Shown here one piece after another: positions 26,805 through 35,328 of a stretch of 38,422 nt of DNA. The first letter of the stretch is position 1, and each line of letters begins with the position of its first letter. The notes beneath the pieces are model-generated. The model was not told the origin of the DNA, did not search any database, and worked only from the letters and a program-made list of their open reading frames with translations. Made by a program: the position numbers and the translations under genes. Origin of the DNA: Vibrio mexicanus (GTDB lineage: Bacteria; Pseudomonadota; Gammaproteobacteria; Enterobacterales; Vibrionaceae); contig NZ_JYJP01000017.1 in assembly GCF_001012815.1 (NCBI RefSeq), forward strand, positions 1 through 38,422. Reading direction: 5' to 3'.

Positions 26805-28823
26805 ATGAACAAAAAATTACTTGTCTCCGCAATTGCACTAGGCCTAGTGGGTTGCAACTCTTCTAACTCAGATACAATTTATAAAGCCCCTTTTGAGCGT
26901 TTTTCAATGTCTATTGCGCATGTCAACGACACACACTCGTCGTTCGATGAAGTAAAAGCTGCCATTTGGAGCGACTTTTTACGTGATGGTGACCACGTTT
27001 ATACGGCTTTTGGAGGCCATCCGCGACTACTTGAAGCGGCCAACGAATACAAGCAACAAGCAGAAGAAGAGAACCGTAGCATGCTCTTTTTGCATGGTGG
27101 TGATGCTTGGCAAGGTACGGCTTACTTTAAGCTAAACAACGGTAAGATGAATGCCGATATCCTAAGCCGAATGGGATTGGACGCCATGGCGATGGGTAAC
27201 CATGAGTTCGACCTTGATAACGAAACATTAGCAGAGTTTCTAAACACGGTTAACTTCCCTGTGCTTGGCGCAAACATGGATACCTCAGAAGATGAGGCAT
27301 TACGTGATATAGACAACCTTCTCCCATACACTTTGTTTGCCTTTGAAGGTAATAAGAAAGAGGAAGTAACCCTAGATAACTTACCGCGTGATAAGCAGGT
27401 TGTAGCGGTTGTTGGTGTTGTATTAGAAGATATGGCGCAAATCTCTCCAAATGTGGGCGATGTAAGGTTCCAATCAGAGATTGAAACAACACAGAAAGTG
27501 GTTGATGAGCTTAAAGCCAACGGTATCAACAAAATCATCTTACTGACTCACCTTGGTCTTCAGCGTGACATCAATATTGCTGAAAACGTGAATGGCGTCG
27601 ATGTGATTGTAGGTGGTCACTCTCACACATTGATGGGGGACTTCACAAACATCGGTTGGGCGGAAGAAACACCATACGCTTACATGGTAACGAATCCAGA
27701 CGGCGGCCAAACTTGTGTGGTTCAATCTGGTGAAAAAGCGCAAGCCATTGGCCACGCTAACGTGAACTTCAACCGTGATGGTAGCGTGAGTAGCTGTTCT
27801 GGTGGTAACACTATTCTTTCTTCAGACACGTTCTATTCAGATAGCCGTCGTGAAGATTCATCAATGCTTACAGGCAACGACGAAGCGGAAGTAGTAGCAT
27901 TCATCGATGGTGAGGCTAACATCGCGATCATCGACGAAGATCAAGCGCTTCGTGAGCGTATTGATACTCGCTATAAGCCAGAATTAGAAGCGGCTTATGG
28001 TGAAGTGATCACCTATGTGGCAGAAGATTTGGTTCATGAGCGTCGTCCAAATGACGGCGGTACGGATGAGCACGGTTCTCGCGTTGCCCCAATCGTAGGT
28101 GAGGGTTGGCTGCACTGGGCAAACCAAGCTGAGGTACTAGCCGCTACAGGTTTCGCACAAGTCGATGTAGCACTCGTTGGTGCTGGCGGCGTGCGTAACT
28201 CGTTAGAGCAAGGCGATTTGCGCGAGGGCGAGATCTCACTAGAACTTCTTCCTTTCTCTAACTACCTTTCGGTACTTGAAGTACAAGGTTCGGTGCTGCG
28301 TCAGCTAATTGATGAAACGGTAACCGCTAGCCTACTAGACTCAGCGCACATGGGTAAATTCCCGTATGCCGCGGGTCTTCGCTACACCTTTGACGAAACT
28401 GTGGCTCAAACTGATGGCGACATCTCACAGCTACAGATCCGCCGAGTAGATGGCAGCGGTAACGTAACGTGGGAAGACGTGGTTGATGCGAACGAATACG
28501 TTATTACTACGACTAACTACAATGCCAACGGTAATGATGATTGGACGGCTCTTTATCAAGCTCAAGAAAGTGGTGTTGAACGTTATGAAATCGTACTCGA
28601 TGGGAATAATGTGGATGCTTATCGTGTTACAGCGATGACAACAGTTGGCGACAGTTATCGTCCAATTTACGCTGATGGTAACGGCCCAGATTGTTCAGAC
28701 GACTCCGCACTGACATGTAACACAGATGCACTTGGTGTGATTGAGTACTTAGATTCAGAAGTGGATGTACTTGAAGAAGTTGAGCACCCACCAGTGACAC
28801 TTAATTTGCTACCACGTAGCTAA
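26805..28823 (+). CDS. 5'-nucleotidase / metallophosphatase lipoprotein
   Basis: A 672-residue protein starting at ATG 26805, where a typical lipoprotein signal begins (MNKKLLVSAIALGLVGC, Cys17); upstream in-frame codons do not encode a signal. The N-terminal calcineurin-like metallophosphatase domain has metal-binding motifs D42-x-H44 (NDTHSS), GGDAWQG, GNHEFD (N132-H133) and GGHSH (H272, H274). The C-terminal 5'-nucleotidase domain (about 410-620) has GAGGVRNSLEQGDL and ELLPFSNYLSVLEVQG, which form the substrate pocket. Such enzymes hydrolyse extracellular nucleotides to nucleosides and phosphate outside the cytoplasm. It is related to, but longer and more acidic than, classical UshA. A strong terminator follows. 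Confidence 0.92.
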   Translation: MNKKLLVSAIALGLVGCNSSNSDTIYKAPFERFSMSIAHVNDTHSSFDEVKAAIWSDFLRDGDHVYTAFGGHPRLLEAANEYKQQAEEENRSMLFLHGGDAWQGTAYFKLNNGKMNADILSRMGLDAMAMGNHEFDLDNETLAEFLNTVNFPVLGANMDTSEDEALRDIDNLLPYTLFAFEGNKKEEVTLDNLPRDKQVVAVVGVVLEDMAQISPNVGDVRFQSEIETTQKVVDELKANGINKIILLTHLGLQRDINIAENVNGVDVIVGGHSHTLMGDFTNIGWAEETPYAYMVTNPDGGQTCVVQSGEKAQAIGHANVNFNRDGSVSSCSGGNTILSSDTFYSDSRREDSSMLTGNDEAEVVAFIDGEANIAIIDEDQALRERIDTRYKPELEAAYGEVITYVAEDLVHERRPNDGGTDEHGSRVAPIVGEGWLHWANQAEVLAATGFAQVDVALVGAGGVRNSLEQGDLREGEISLELLPFSNYLSVLEVQGSVLRQLIDETVTASLLDSAHMGKFPYAAGLRYTFDETVAQTDGDISQLQIRRVDGSGNVTWEDVVDANEYVITTTNYNANGNDDWTALYQAQESGVERYEIVLDGNNVDAYRVTAMTTVGDSYRPIYADGNGPDCSDDSALTCNTDALGVIEYLDSEVDVLEEVEHPPVTLNLLPRS

Positions 28824-28840
28824 ACAGAGATAATCAAATA

Positions 28841-28869
28841 AAGGTGAACCTAGGTTCACCTTTTTTTTT
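28841..28869 (+). terminator. Terminator of the nucleotidase gene
   Basis: A perfect 10-bp stem (AAGGTGAACC, 28841-28850, with its complement at 28853-28862) and a two-base loop are followed by a long T run. The minus-strand SDR gene ends 23 bases further on. Confidence 0.9.
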
Positions 28870-28891
28870 ACTTTGAGGCCAGTAGTGCGTG

Positions 28892-29623
28892 TTAAGGCTG
28901 TTGCTTAGTCGGCGCTAAAGCAATCTCACGAATGCACACATTTTGTGGCTGTTGGTAGGCGTAAAGTACAGCTCGCGCGATGTCATCAGCAGCGAGTACG
29001 CCTCCCATATCTTCCTTCCACGCATCATAGCCATTTTTAATCGCATCTGATGTTGTGTGAGAAAGTAATTCAGTTTCTACCGCGCCGGGTGCAATTGTGG
29101 TGACACGAACATTAGACGCAGCAACCTCTTCACGTACGTTTTCAGAAATGGCATGAACGGCAAATTTAGTGCCGCAGTAAGCCGCATGATCAGGAAACGT
29201 CTTTTTACCCGCGATAGAACTGATGTTGATGATAGTGCCACTATTGCGTGCTTTCATTGGCGCTAGAACCGCTTGCATGCCGTTCAGCAGGCCCAGAACA
29301 TTTACATCAAACATGCGTTTCCATTCATTGGCTTCTTGAGTATCGATTTGACCAAGCAACATAACACCCGCATTGTTGACTAACGCGTCTGCTGGGCCAT
29401 ATGTGTTTTCGGCTTCCTTGATAGCGGCGATGAAACTGCTTTGGTCGGTCACATCCACTTGACGACAAAGAGTATTGGGTAAATCTAAGGCTTCCAAGCG
29501 TTCAACACGGCGGGCCAGTAGAAGCAATGGATGGCCTTCATTGCTAAGCGTGCGGGCAATTGCTTCACCAATACCAGAGCTTGCACCTGTAATAACAATC
29601 AGTTTTTTCATCGTGTTCTTCAT
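28892..29623 (-). CDS. Short-chain dehydrogenase/reductase (SDR family)
   Basis: The preferred start is ATG ending at 29623 (243 residues), because GAGGA lies 8 bases upstream; an in-frame extension to 29671 would run into the divergent regulatory region. It is a classical SDR: nucleotide-binding TGASSGIG (residues 12-19), an NNAG motif, and catalytic Ser (NISSIAG) with Tyr and Lys in YCGTK. The ARR after strand 2 suggests preference for NADP(H). It resembles the YdfG/serine-dehydrogenase-like group of cytosolic oxidoreductases; the substrate is not known. It is transcribed divergently from a LysR regulator, which is its likely controller. Confidence 0.93.
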   Translation of the reverse strand: MKNTMKKLIVITGASSGIGEAIARTLSNEGHPLLLLARRVERLEALDLPNTLCRQVDVTDQSSFIAAIKEAENTYGPADALVNNAGVMLLGQIDTQEANEWKRMFDVNVLGLLNGMQAVLAPMKARNSGTIINISSIAGKKTFPDHAAYCGTKFAVHAISENVREEVAASNVRVTTIAPGAVETELLSHTTSDAIKNGYDAWKEDMGGVLAADDIARAVLYAYQQPQNVCIREIALAPTKQQP

Positions 29624-29801
29624 CGAAGTTATCCTCATTACCGTTTGCCTTTGAGCGGTCAACTTGAACATGGCTCAAAGACTTTATGAATACAGCGTTG
29701 TTTTGTTGGTAAGAAGAATACGAAATACGCTATTGTTGATATATAGCATTTTAATGAAAACACTGTTGCTATACAGCAATAATAATGAATGTGTCAACAA
29801 T
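29624..29801. promoter_or_regulatory. Divergent SDR/LysR promoter region with inverted repeats
   Basis: There are two interrupted palindromes: GCTAT (29729-29733) with ATAGC (29743-29747), and TTGCT (29766-29770) with AGCAA (29775-29779). The related words ATACAGC and TATAGC recur across the region. LysR-type regulators bind such T-N11-A inverted repeats, typically two sites between divergent genes. The repeats are seen; binding is inferred. Confidence 0.5.
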
Positions 29802-30713
29802 ATGAGTAAGACAACTATGCTCAATCAAATTAACCTTTCGGATATACGCAGTTTTGTACTCATCGCGCAATTAGGAAACTTCACCAAGGCTGCTGATGTG
29901 CTGAATGTTTCTCGCTCCCATGTTTCGCGCCAAATCAGCCAACTTGAGGCGCAAATGGGGGTGACTTTGCTGATCAGAACCACAAGAACCCTCAAACTTA
30001 CCGAAGCAGGTAAAGGGTTCTATTTAAAATGTGAACAAGCCATGCAAGGCATTGATGAGGCCTTATTGTCTGCGGTAGAAGATGTGGAATCGATTCAAGG
30101 AAACATCAAAATCAACAGTGTAGGTGGCTATTTGGGAGAAGAGATTGTTGCTCGGCTTGCCAGCGACTTCATGCTGCGTCATTCAGAAGTGACGATTGAC
30201 CTCGATTTTAGCAGCCACAGAGTGGACCTAATTGAAGAGGACTTCGATATCGCGCTTCGCATGGGAAAATTAGAGGATGCTGGCTTCATCGCGAGAAAGT
30301 TATTAGACATTCAAATGAGCACACTCGCGAGCCCCAGTTATTTGAAGCAGCATGGAAAGCCGCAAGACCCTAAAGCTCTTTCAGAGCATCGCTGCTTAAC
30401 GGGGTCGGTGAATCGTTGGAACTTCGTCAATGAGAACAATAAAGAAATTGAGGTTCGAGTACAGGGGCAACTGCGTTGTAAAAATGGACGCGTTTTGGTT
30501 AATGCGGCATTGAATGGCAACGGAATAATCCGGGTGCCTACTTTGTATTGCCAAAGCGAACTTGAGAAAGGGGAACTTGTTGAAGTGTTTGAAGAGTGGG
30601 GAATACCCAGTGTTGAATTCTCGGCTATCTATTCCCGTGATCCCTATCAGCCCAAGCGACTAAAAGCGTTTATCGATTATCTTAAATCTTCGTTCGAGAG
30701 TTACCGTTCATGA
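29802..30713 (+). CDS. LysR-family transcriptional regulator
   Basis: The preferred start is ATG 29802 (303 residues, normal for the family). An in-frame extension upstream to 29664 would put 46 unusual residues in front of the DNA-binding domain and cross the divergent promoter. The N-terminal winged helix-turn-helix (about residues 10-68) includes GNFTKAADVLNVSRSHVSRQISQLE and a TLKLTEAG wing (cited in parts: FTKAADVLNVS, SHVSRQISQLE). The remainder is the LysR substrate-binding domain (DFDIALRMG, LNGNGIIRVP). It probably regulates itself and the divergent SDR gene in response to a small molecule. Confidence 0.93.
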   Translation: MSKTTMLNQINLSDIRSFVLIAQLGNFTKAADVLNVSRSHVSRQISQLEAQMGVTLLIRTTRTLKLTEAGKGFYLKCEQAMQGIDEALLSAVEDVESIQGNIKINSVGGYLGEEIVARLASDFMLRHSEVTIDLDFSSHRVDLIEEDFDIALRMGKLEDAGFIARKLLDIQMSTLASPSYLKQHGKPQDPKALSEHRCLTGSVNRWNFVNENNKEIEVRVQGQLRCKNGRVLVNAALNGNGIIRVPTLYCQSELEKGELVEVFEEWGIPSVEFSAIYSRDPYQPKRLKAFIDYLKSSFESYRS

Positions 30714-30725
30714 CTCGCGACAAGA

Positions 30726-31037
30726 TTGTCCATTCCCAGCAAAGAGACACATAAGGTGTTGAATAAACGAGACGAAGAATGGGATGATACACGTTTGATT
30801 AGCATGGAGAGAGAATCAATGCGTGATTCGCTAAGGCAGAAAGTTATCGAAGTCTGCAATAAGAAGATTGAGCAAAAAGGCGACGGAGTTGGCGTATCAT
30901 TTTATGCGTTTTTTAAGAACAAAAATGATGACCCAGAGTTATTGATGGAAGCCGCGACATGGTGGATTCAGACTCACGAACTGGATCATTTTGTAAAGGC
31001 GAAGAAAATCATAGAAATGGTAGAGAGCGGCCAGTAA
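30726..31037 (+). CDS. Small conserved hypothetical protein
   Basis: The open frame begins at TTG 30726 (103 residues) 12 bases after the LysR stop. A GTG at 30756 is a good alternative, with AAAGAG about 9 bases upstream, and would begin the protein just before NKRDEEWDD. The protein is acidic and helical with a central basic segment (SLRQKVIEVCNKKIEQKG) and a Trp-rich stretch (EAATWWIQTHELDHF). It has no signal or membrane segment. It may be co-transcribed with the regulator. The family is not recognised. Confidence 0.7.
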   Translation: MSIPSKETHKVLNKRDEEWDDTRLISMERESMRDSLRQKVIEVCNKKIEQKGDGVGVSFYAFFKNKNDDPELLMEAATWWIQTHELDHFVKAKKIIEMVESGQ

Positions 31038-31075
31038 ATTTCGGCGCTTTATCGCTACAACTTGATCAAAAAAAG

Positions 31076-31109
31076 AAGCCCGGTTGAAATGCATTCAGCC
31101 GGGCTTTTT
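31076..31109. terminator. Bidirectional terminator
   Basis: A 13-bp stem (31076-31088 with 31094-31106, one G-U pair, core AAGCCCGG/CCGGGCTT) is followed by TTTTT on the plus strand and by a T-rich run on the minus strand (complement of A-rich 31068-31075). It ends the small hypothetical gene on one side and the L31-L36 operon on the other. Confidence 0.9.
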
Positions 31110-31113
31110 GATC

Positions 31114-31257
31114 TTATTTCTTTTTCTTCACTTTACCCTGCACCGCTTTAAAGCGAGGGTTAGATTTACAGATTACGTAAATGCGGCCACGGCGCTTAAC
31201 CACTTGGCAATCCTTGCTGCGATTCTTGGCACTTTTCAAAGAGCTGAGTACTTTCAT
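31114..31257 (-). CDS. ykgO: 50S ribosomal protein L36, zinc-independent paralogue
   Basis: A 47-residue basic protein ([18 protein letters not shown]..., ending in KVKKKK) clearly homologous to L36. The canonical zinc ligands of the C+ form (C-x2-C...C-x4-H) are not all present: only two Cys remain (C17 and C30) and the His is missing. This makes it the C- form that replaces zinc-binding L36 in the large ribosomal subunit when zinc is scarce. It follows the L31 type B gene by 27 bases, with an AAGGAA ribosome site, as a two-gene operon. It is the second gene from a probable Zur-controlled promoter. Confidence 0.93.
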   Translation of the reverse strand: MKVLSSLKSAKNRSKDCQVVKRRGRIYVICKSNPRFKAVQGKVKKKK

Positions 31258-31284
31258 AATTCGTATTCCTTACTTATTTTGTCT

Positions 31285-31530
31285 TTAGGTAGATGGGCTA
31301 AAGCGTTGGTTGAACTTCGCCACGCGACCATCTTTCTTAATAACTTTCTGCTGCCCCGTGTAGAAAGGGTGAGAGTGCGAAGAGACGTCCAACGTGACAT
31401 ATGGGTAAGTTTTCCCATCAATCTCTACGGTACGGCTAGTTTGAGCGGTAGAGCCGACCAAGATGTATTTGTCTGCGCCTGTATCGTGGAAAGCGACTGT
31501 GCGATATTCAGGGTGAATGTTTGGTTTCAT
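31285..31530 (-). CDS. rpmE2: 50S ribosomal protein L31 type B (zinc-independent)
   Basis: An 81-residue protein starting at the ATG ending at 31530; the open frame extends upstream but the homologous sequence begins [16 protein letters not shown]. It carries the L31 type B hallmarks [20 protein letters not shown] (in part), SHPFYTG and [10 protein letters not shown], and has no cysteine. Type A L31 uses a CxxC zinc site; type B (YkgM) replaces it under zinc limitation, freeing zinc stored in ribosomes. It is the first gene of an operon with L36; a Zur-like palindrome overlaps its probable promoter. Confidence 0.95.
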   Translation of the reverse strand: MKPNIHPEYRTVAFHDTGADKYILVGSTAQTSRTVEIDGKTYPYVTLDVSSHSHPFYTGQQKVIKKDGRVAKFNQRFSPST

Positions 31531-31566
31531 TTGTGAAAACGTCCTTGGCTTAATACTGTGTTTCAG

Positions 31567-31605
31567 TGTTACGTTATAACATACAATGCGTGCACTATAA
31601 TGCAA
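31567..31605 (-). promoter_or_regulatory. Probable Zur-controlled promoter of rpmE2-ykgO
   Basis: On the minus strand TTGCAT (31600-31605) and TATGTT (31578-31583) are separated by 16 bases, a possible -35/-10 pair. Overlapping the -10 is TGTTACGTTATAACATACA (31567-31585, plus strand) with the palindromic core GTTATAAC, close to the known gammaproteobacterial Zur pattern (ATGTTATA-TATAACAT). Zur repression of L31B/L36 paralogues is established in related bacteria; here it is inferred from the site and gene content. Confidence 0.55.
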
Positions 31606-31606
31606 A

Positions 31607-31621
31607 TGAAAATGATTATCA
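31607..31621. promoter_or_regulatory. Fur-box-like palindrome
   Basis: TGAAAATGATTATCA matches the 7-1-7 Fur pattern TGATAATnATTATCA at all but one of the 14 fixed positions. It lies just upstream of the putative -35 of rpmE2 and about 170 bases before the T6SS effector gene on the other strand. The match is direct; whether Fur or another FUR-family regulator binds is unknown. Confidence 0.5.
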
Positions 31622-31789
31622 ATTATTAATTTTGAGATTCAGGAGCAAACCAAAACTTGACGATATAAACAATAAGTTGGCGAGAAGAACAATTTTTGGT
31701 TAGCTCTATCAATTTGTTGTTAGTAAAGTCATGAAAAATAAGAAGATAAGCGCTGGCATGGTTCTTGTATTTATGTTCTGTTTGGCGAT

Positions 31790-34213
31790 TTGAACGCCAG
31801 CTCATTACAACAACATCGTCAGTTAGGTTTATTCATGAAAACGCCGTACCCGCCAAAACACTCCATGATGTGGGTGAATTCTAAGAACTCATTTGCTGAA
31901 ACTGCACTCGCTTATGCGCAGGATGGAAATCTAATTTCATTAACGGAGAAGTCAGATCTGCCTGCTACGGATATCTGTGGTTCCCCGCCTGAAACAAGTA
32001 TGTTTTGGGAAGGGGGCACAGAGAAAATTGAGTTGAATGAAATAGAAGCTCTGGCGTGTGACTACACACGCAATGAGCCTGACCAAGAAGTCGAAACGGT
32101 TCACTTTGTACCCGTTCGATACGCCATTGACGAAATCGAATCTGGCGAGACTAAACCCTTTGGGCTACCTGAAAACTGGGTAGGTTCGGGCCCAGCTAGG
32201 CTCAAACATCACAATTATACATTGCGTCAGCTAAGAGATGGTTGGTTATATGTTTATGATGCTACGACAAAAGCATTGGATGAATACGAAATAAAAGGCA
32301 GTGAACTTACCTATTACGAGCTTGGTGAGTCTGAAAAGGTAGACACAGACATTGAGGCTGACATTGAGCGAGGCGTTGCTCAAGAAAGCAAGCCCTATCT
32401 GAGTTATCCAGAAGGTAGCTTGCTATCGATATGTTTCTCGCAACATCGTTGGACATGGAATATGTTTGAAATGGTGGCGAACAACCCAGAAAAGCACGCC
32501 AGCAAGATGCAAACCATCGTATTAATAGAAAGCGGGCATCAGCCACATATCGCGAGTATTGATGCTATTGCAGAAGTGGCAGACATAGAAGATTCACAAG
32601 TCGATGATAAACGCTTTGTTTTTTCTTCTCTGCCTACTACGGAGCCTGAGCCTGCCGAAGGAGATGACGGGGCTTCATCCGTTACTCCAAAACCAGTGGC
32701 TGTTGCGTCAGAGTTGACGGGGTCGATACCTGAAGATGAATCTGCTTTCCTGGTCGCCATTAATGACTACACGGCTGACATTGAAGATATGGCGCATCAC
32801 TTTACAGGGTATGTAGCACCCTACCGTTTATTTGAAGAGCAGTTCAGTGAGCAGTGGACTCTAATGCACGCCGCGATGCAGCTATGTATGTTTGGTGCAA
32901 CGAACAATAAATCACTTCCACCTAGCGCTAAAACTGATTATGAAAAGCTTTCGTTCTATGCAGATATGGCGAACTACTATGAAAGTCGTGATCTTGTTGG
33001 GCATACGAAAGGCTTAGAGAACATAGCAACTGAGCAGGCGTGGGCGAGTATTCCTCAAGATATTGCCAACAACAAACAAGATACGTTAGCGGCAGAGATT
33101 CGAGAAAAGTATAACATCTCAGAAGCTGCATTTGGGCGCTATGGGAATTGGGTTGCAACGGACAGATGGAGGCGTCAGCTTAACTGGAAGTCAATGCTGA
33201 CAGAGATGAGAGAGCTAACTGCCGAAAGAGATAAGCTTCTTCTTCCAGCGATAGGTCGTAAGCAAGACTTCATCGCGGTCATGAGTGCGCTGTCTACTCA
33301 TCATTTAGAAAAAATAGTGGATCTATGGGGTATTGATACTCAGTTTGAGTTGCAACGCCTTCATCACGTCGCTTTGCATGCTTTCATTCTTGTAATGAGC
33401 CATTCAGATATGGAATGGGCCGATGAGCAGTGGGCCAAACCAACTTGTTTTTGGGCGTTATTTACTTCCTGTTTTAGCCCAAGCATCTATCAGAAAATCG
33501 ACCGAATGGTGCCCGAACCACTGAATGTTGAACTCAATGAATCGGATCAAGATTCGGATGAGGGCGCGCTACCAGAGCCCCTAAGTGAAGAGCTTTCCAA
33601 TTGGAGTAAGGGGCTAGGTTTTTACGCTAAATACAACGATTTCATATCAAACCCCAATACCTATGAAACCGTATTTTTGAAAGATTTAGGGCGAGGGTTT
33701 CAAAAGTTAGATCAAGTATTTAAAGCATCAGGCAAAGCCACGTTGCGAAGTGGCGCTGAATTGGGCGCTGATTTTACGGCTAAGACAACGATCAGTATGC
33801 TTTCGGCGGTCAATAAGCCGATAAACCGATATTCCTTCCTTTGGCGCGCTACTTTTCCACTGCGTATGGCTCAAGCCGCGGGTATCCCGGTAAATGAGAA
33901 CTACGTGAATGACGTAAAAGCTTGGAAAAGCGCCGGTGATAAAATTGATGCGAACATTAATAACCAACGCGCAATTGTGGCAGCCTACAAAGCTGGCGGA
34001 CAAGGCGTAACCCATGGTCAATATCTTGAAGCGCGGCGTCGAATAAGCAACCTGGAGCTTGAACGAACTAAAAATTACCTATCTTACAGTCTGCGTATTG
34101 AAGTACCAGCCGATGCTACTCAGGCAATGAAAAGAAACATTATGAGCATATTAGACGGTGCAACCGAAAAAGCTCATAAACATTTTGAAGACTTAGGCGC
34201 CTTGGCGCAGTAG
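31790..34213 (+). CDS. T6SS MIX/VasX-like effector, N-terminal segment
   Basis: An open segment of 807 codons. The start could be TTG 31790 or ATG 31835 (MKTPYPPKH), the latter with TTAGG upstream; neither is strong. The MIX/VasX N-terminal domain is recognisable at about 115-185: PVRYAI, a G-rich linker, then YTLRQLRDGWLYVYD and LDEYE. This fits the MIX pattern hRxGhhYhh, which marks proteins delivered by the type VI secretion system. The middle is helical (about 320-560) with an acidic loop near 583-600. It ends abruptly in EDLGALAQ; the frame continues after one missing base near 34200-34206. No vgrG, hcp or PAAR gene is adjacent in this window. The gene is related to, but not the same as, V. 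cholerae VasX. Confidence 0.78.
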   Translation: MNASSLQQHRQLGLFMKTPYPPKHSMMWVNSKNSFAETALAYAQDGNLISLTEKSDLPATDICGSPPETSMFWEGGTEKIELNEIEALACDYTRNEPDQEVETVHFVPVRYAIDEIESGETKPFGLPENWVGSGPARLKHHNYTLRQLRDGWLYVYDATTKALDEYEIKGSELTYYELGESEKVDTDIEADIERGVAQESKPYLSYPEGSLLSICFSQHRWTWNMFEMVANNPEKHASKMQTIVLIESGHQPHIASIDAIAEVADIEDSQVDDKRFVFSSLPTTEPEPAEGDDGASSVTPKPVAVASELTGSIPEDESAFLVAINDYTADIEDMAHHFTGYVAPYRLFEEQFSEQWTLMHAAMQLCMFGATNNKSLPPSAKTDYEKLSFYADMANYYESRDLVGHTKGLENIATEQAWASIPQDIANNKQDTLAAEIREKYNISEAAFGRYGNWVATDRWRRQLNWKSMLTEMRELTAERDKLLLPAIGRKQDFIAVMSALSTHHLEKIVDLWGIDTQFELQRLHHVALHAFILVMSHSDMEWADEQWAKPTCFWALFTSCFSPSIYQKIDRMVPEPLNVELNESDQDSDEGALPEPLSEELSNWSKGLGFYAKYNDFISNPNTYETVFLKDLGRGFQKLDQVFKASGKATLRSGAELGADFTAKTTISMLSAVNKPINRYSFLWRATFPLRMAQAAGIPVNENYVNDVKAWKSAGDKIDANINNQRAIVAAYKAGGQGVTHGQYLEARRRISNLELERTKNYLSYSLRIEVPADATQAMKRNIMSILDGATEKAHKHFEDLGALAQ

Positions 34214-34215
34214 CA

Positions 34216-35325
34216 TTGATCTTTAACTTAATCTCTCTTTACGATGCAGTAAGCAGCATTTCAAGTTCTGGTTTGATGAACGACGACGATAAGCTCGACG
34301 TGACGCAAAAGGTATTTTATTCCGCCAGTGCATGGACAGGGATAACTACAGGCAAAGCTTGGAATGCTGTTAAGGGTAATGAGACGCTGAGAAGTCATTC
34401 GTATCGAGCTCTTTTAAAGCTTGCATCAGATAATGAAGACTTTGCACATATCACATCAAAAAACCTAAGTGATTTAAAACACTTTAATAAATGGCTTGGT
34501 ATCACAGCCTCTTTAGGAGTTGTGGCTGCTGGTATCGAAACGATAAGAGAGTACGGCAAACTTAAAGGTCTACAAGGCTCAGAAAAAACGCTTCAGTGGG
34601 CAGTGGTCGGAAGCTTGGGCGCACAGGCTGGCGTAGGTGCATTCCAGGCTTTAGGCGCTGTCTCTGGTAGGTTGTCAGCAAATGCCATCTTTGGTGGACC
34701 AGTGATGGGGGTTTTACTGCTTGCTACATTTGTTCATATTTTAGCAACCAGTTACTTAGATATGCTCAAAAAAGATGCTTACGAAGCATGGCTCTCAAAA
34801 ACTCCATGGGGGAGAGGAGATAATCGAGCTCAGTGGAGCTCGAATTCATCGTTTGAAGCTAATATCGCTGAGAACAGAGAAATTGTGCGTAAGGCACTGT
34901 TTGATCTCAATACCATTATAAATCAGCCAACAATCAGCCATGAGTTAATCGTTAAAACGACTGCATACCCTCAATATACTCACAAGGAAACTGTTGGTGT
35001 AACGGTGAATATACATGTGCCTGAAGGCGCAACTAAATTTCCACTTCGAGTAAAGTCGAATCTACCATTTGTAAATGATGATTGTATTCTAAGGTGGAAG
35101 GACGGGGTCTATTCTGTCGATATATTGAGTAAAGAATTGCCTAGCTATTTATCGATACAATTAGAATATACGACAAGTGAAAACAGCAAAGGAAAGCACC
35201 AGTATTGGTTCCAACATTCGTTGAAACAAGGTGCAACTTACTCTGCTGTGTTAGATAATGACAAACAAAAACAAATAGATAGTGCAATAGCAACTGATTG
35301 GCAAGAATTAGGTTCACAGGAGTAA
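34216..35325 (+). CDS. T6SS VasX-like effector, C-terminal pore-forming segment
   Basis: An open segment of 369 codons; genuine sequence starts at about 34204, upstream of the apparent TTG, and joins the preceding segment (restored: ALGAVALIFNLISLYDAV). Restoring one base gives a single protein of 1,178 codons (31790-35325 becomes exactly divisible by three), close to the usual length of VasX-type effectors. Hydrophobic segments lie at about 94-110, 130-150 and 160-185 (FGGPVMGVLLLATFVHILA), followed by EAWLSKTPWGRGD, a pattern I associate with this family, and a beta-rich C-terminal domain. VasX inserts into membranes and dissipates the potential of target cells. It stops 3 bases before the first immunity-like gene. 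Confidence 0.75.
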   Translation: MIFNLISLYDAVSSISSSGLMNDDDKLDVTQKVFYSASAWTGITTGKAWNAVKGNETLRSHSYRALLKLASDNEDFAHITSKNLSDLKHFNKWLGITASLGVVAAGIETIREYGKLKGLQGSEKTLQWAVVGSLGAQAGVGAFQALGAVSGRLSANAIFGGPVMGVLLLATFVHILATSYLDMLKKDAYEAWLSKTPWGRGDNRAQWSSNSSFEANIAENREIVRKALFDLNTIINQPTISHELIVKTTAYPQYTHKETVGVTVNIHVPEGATKFPLRVKSNLPFVNDDCILRWKDGVYSVDILSKELPSYLSIQLEYTTSENSKGKHQYWFQHSLKQGATYSAVLDNDKQKQIDSAIATDWQELGSQE

Positions 35326-35328
35326 CCA

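Noticed and set aside
29664..29801. N-terminal extension of the LysR protein
   Set aside because: The added 46 residues do not resemble a LysR N-terminus and cross the operator region; ATG 29802 gives the usual length.
31084..31536. A 150-codon plus-strand open frame over the L36/L31 region
   Set aside because: It is antisense to two clearly recognisable ribosomal protein genes and begins inside the terminator hairpin.
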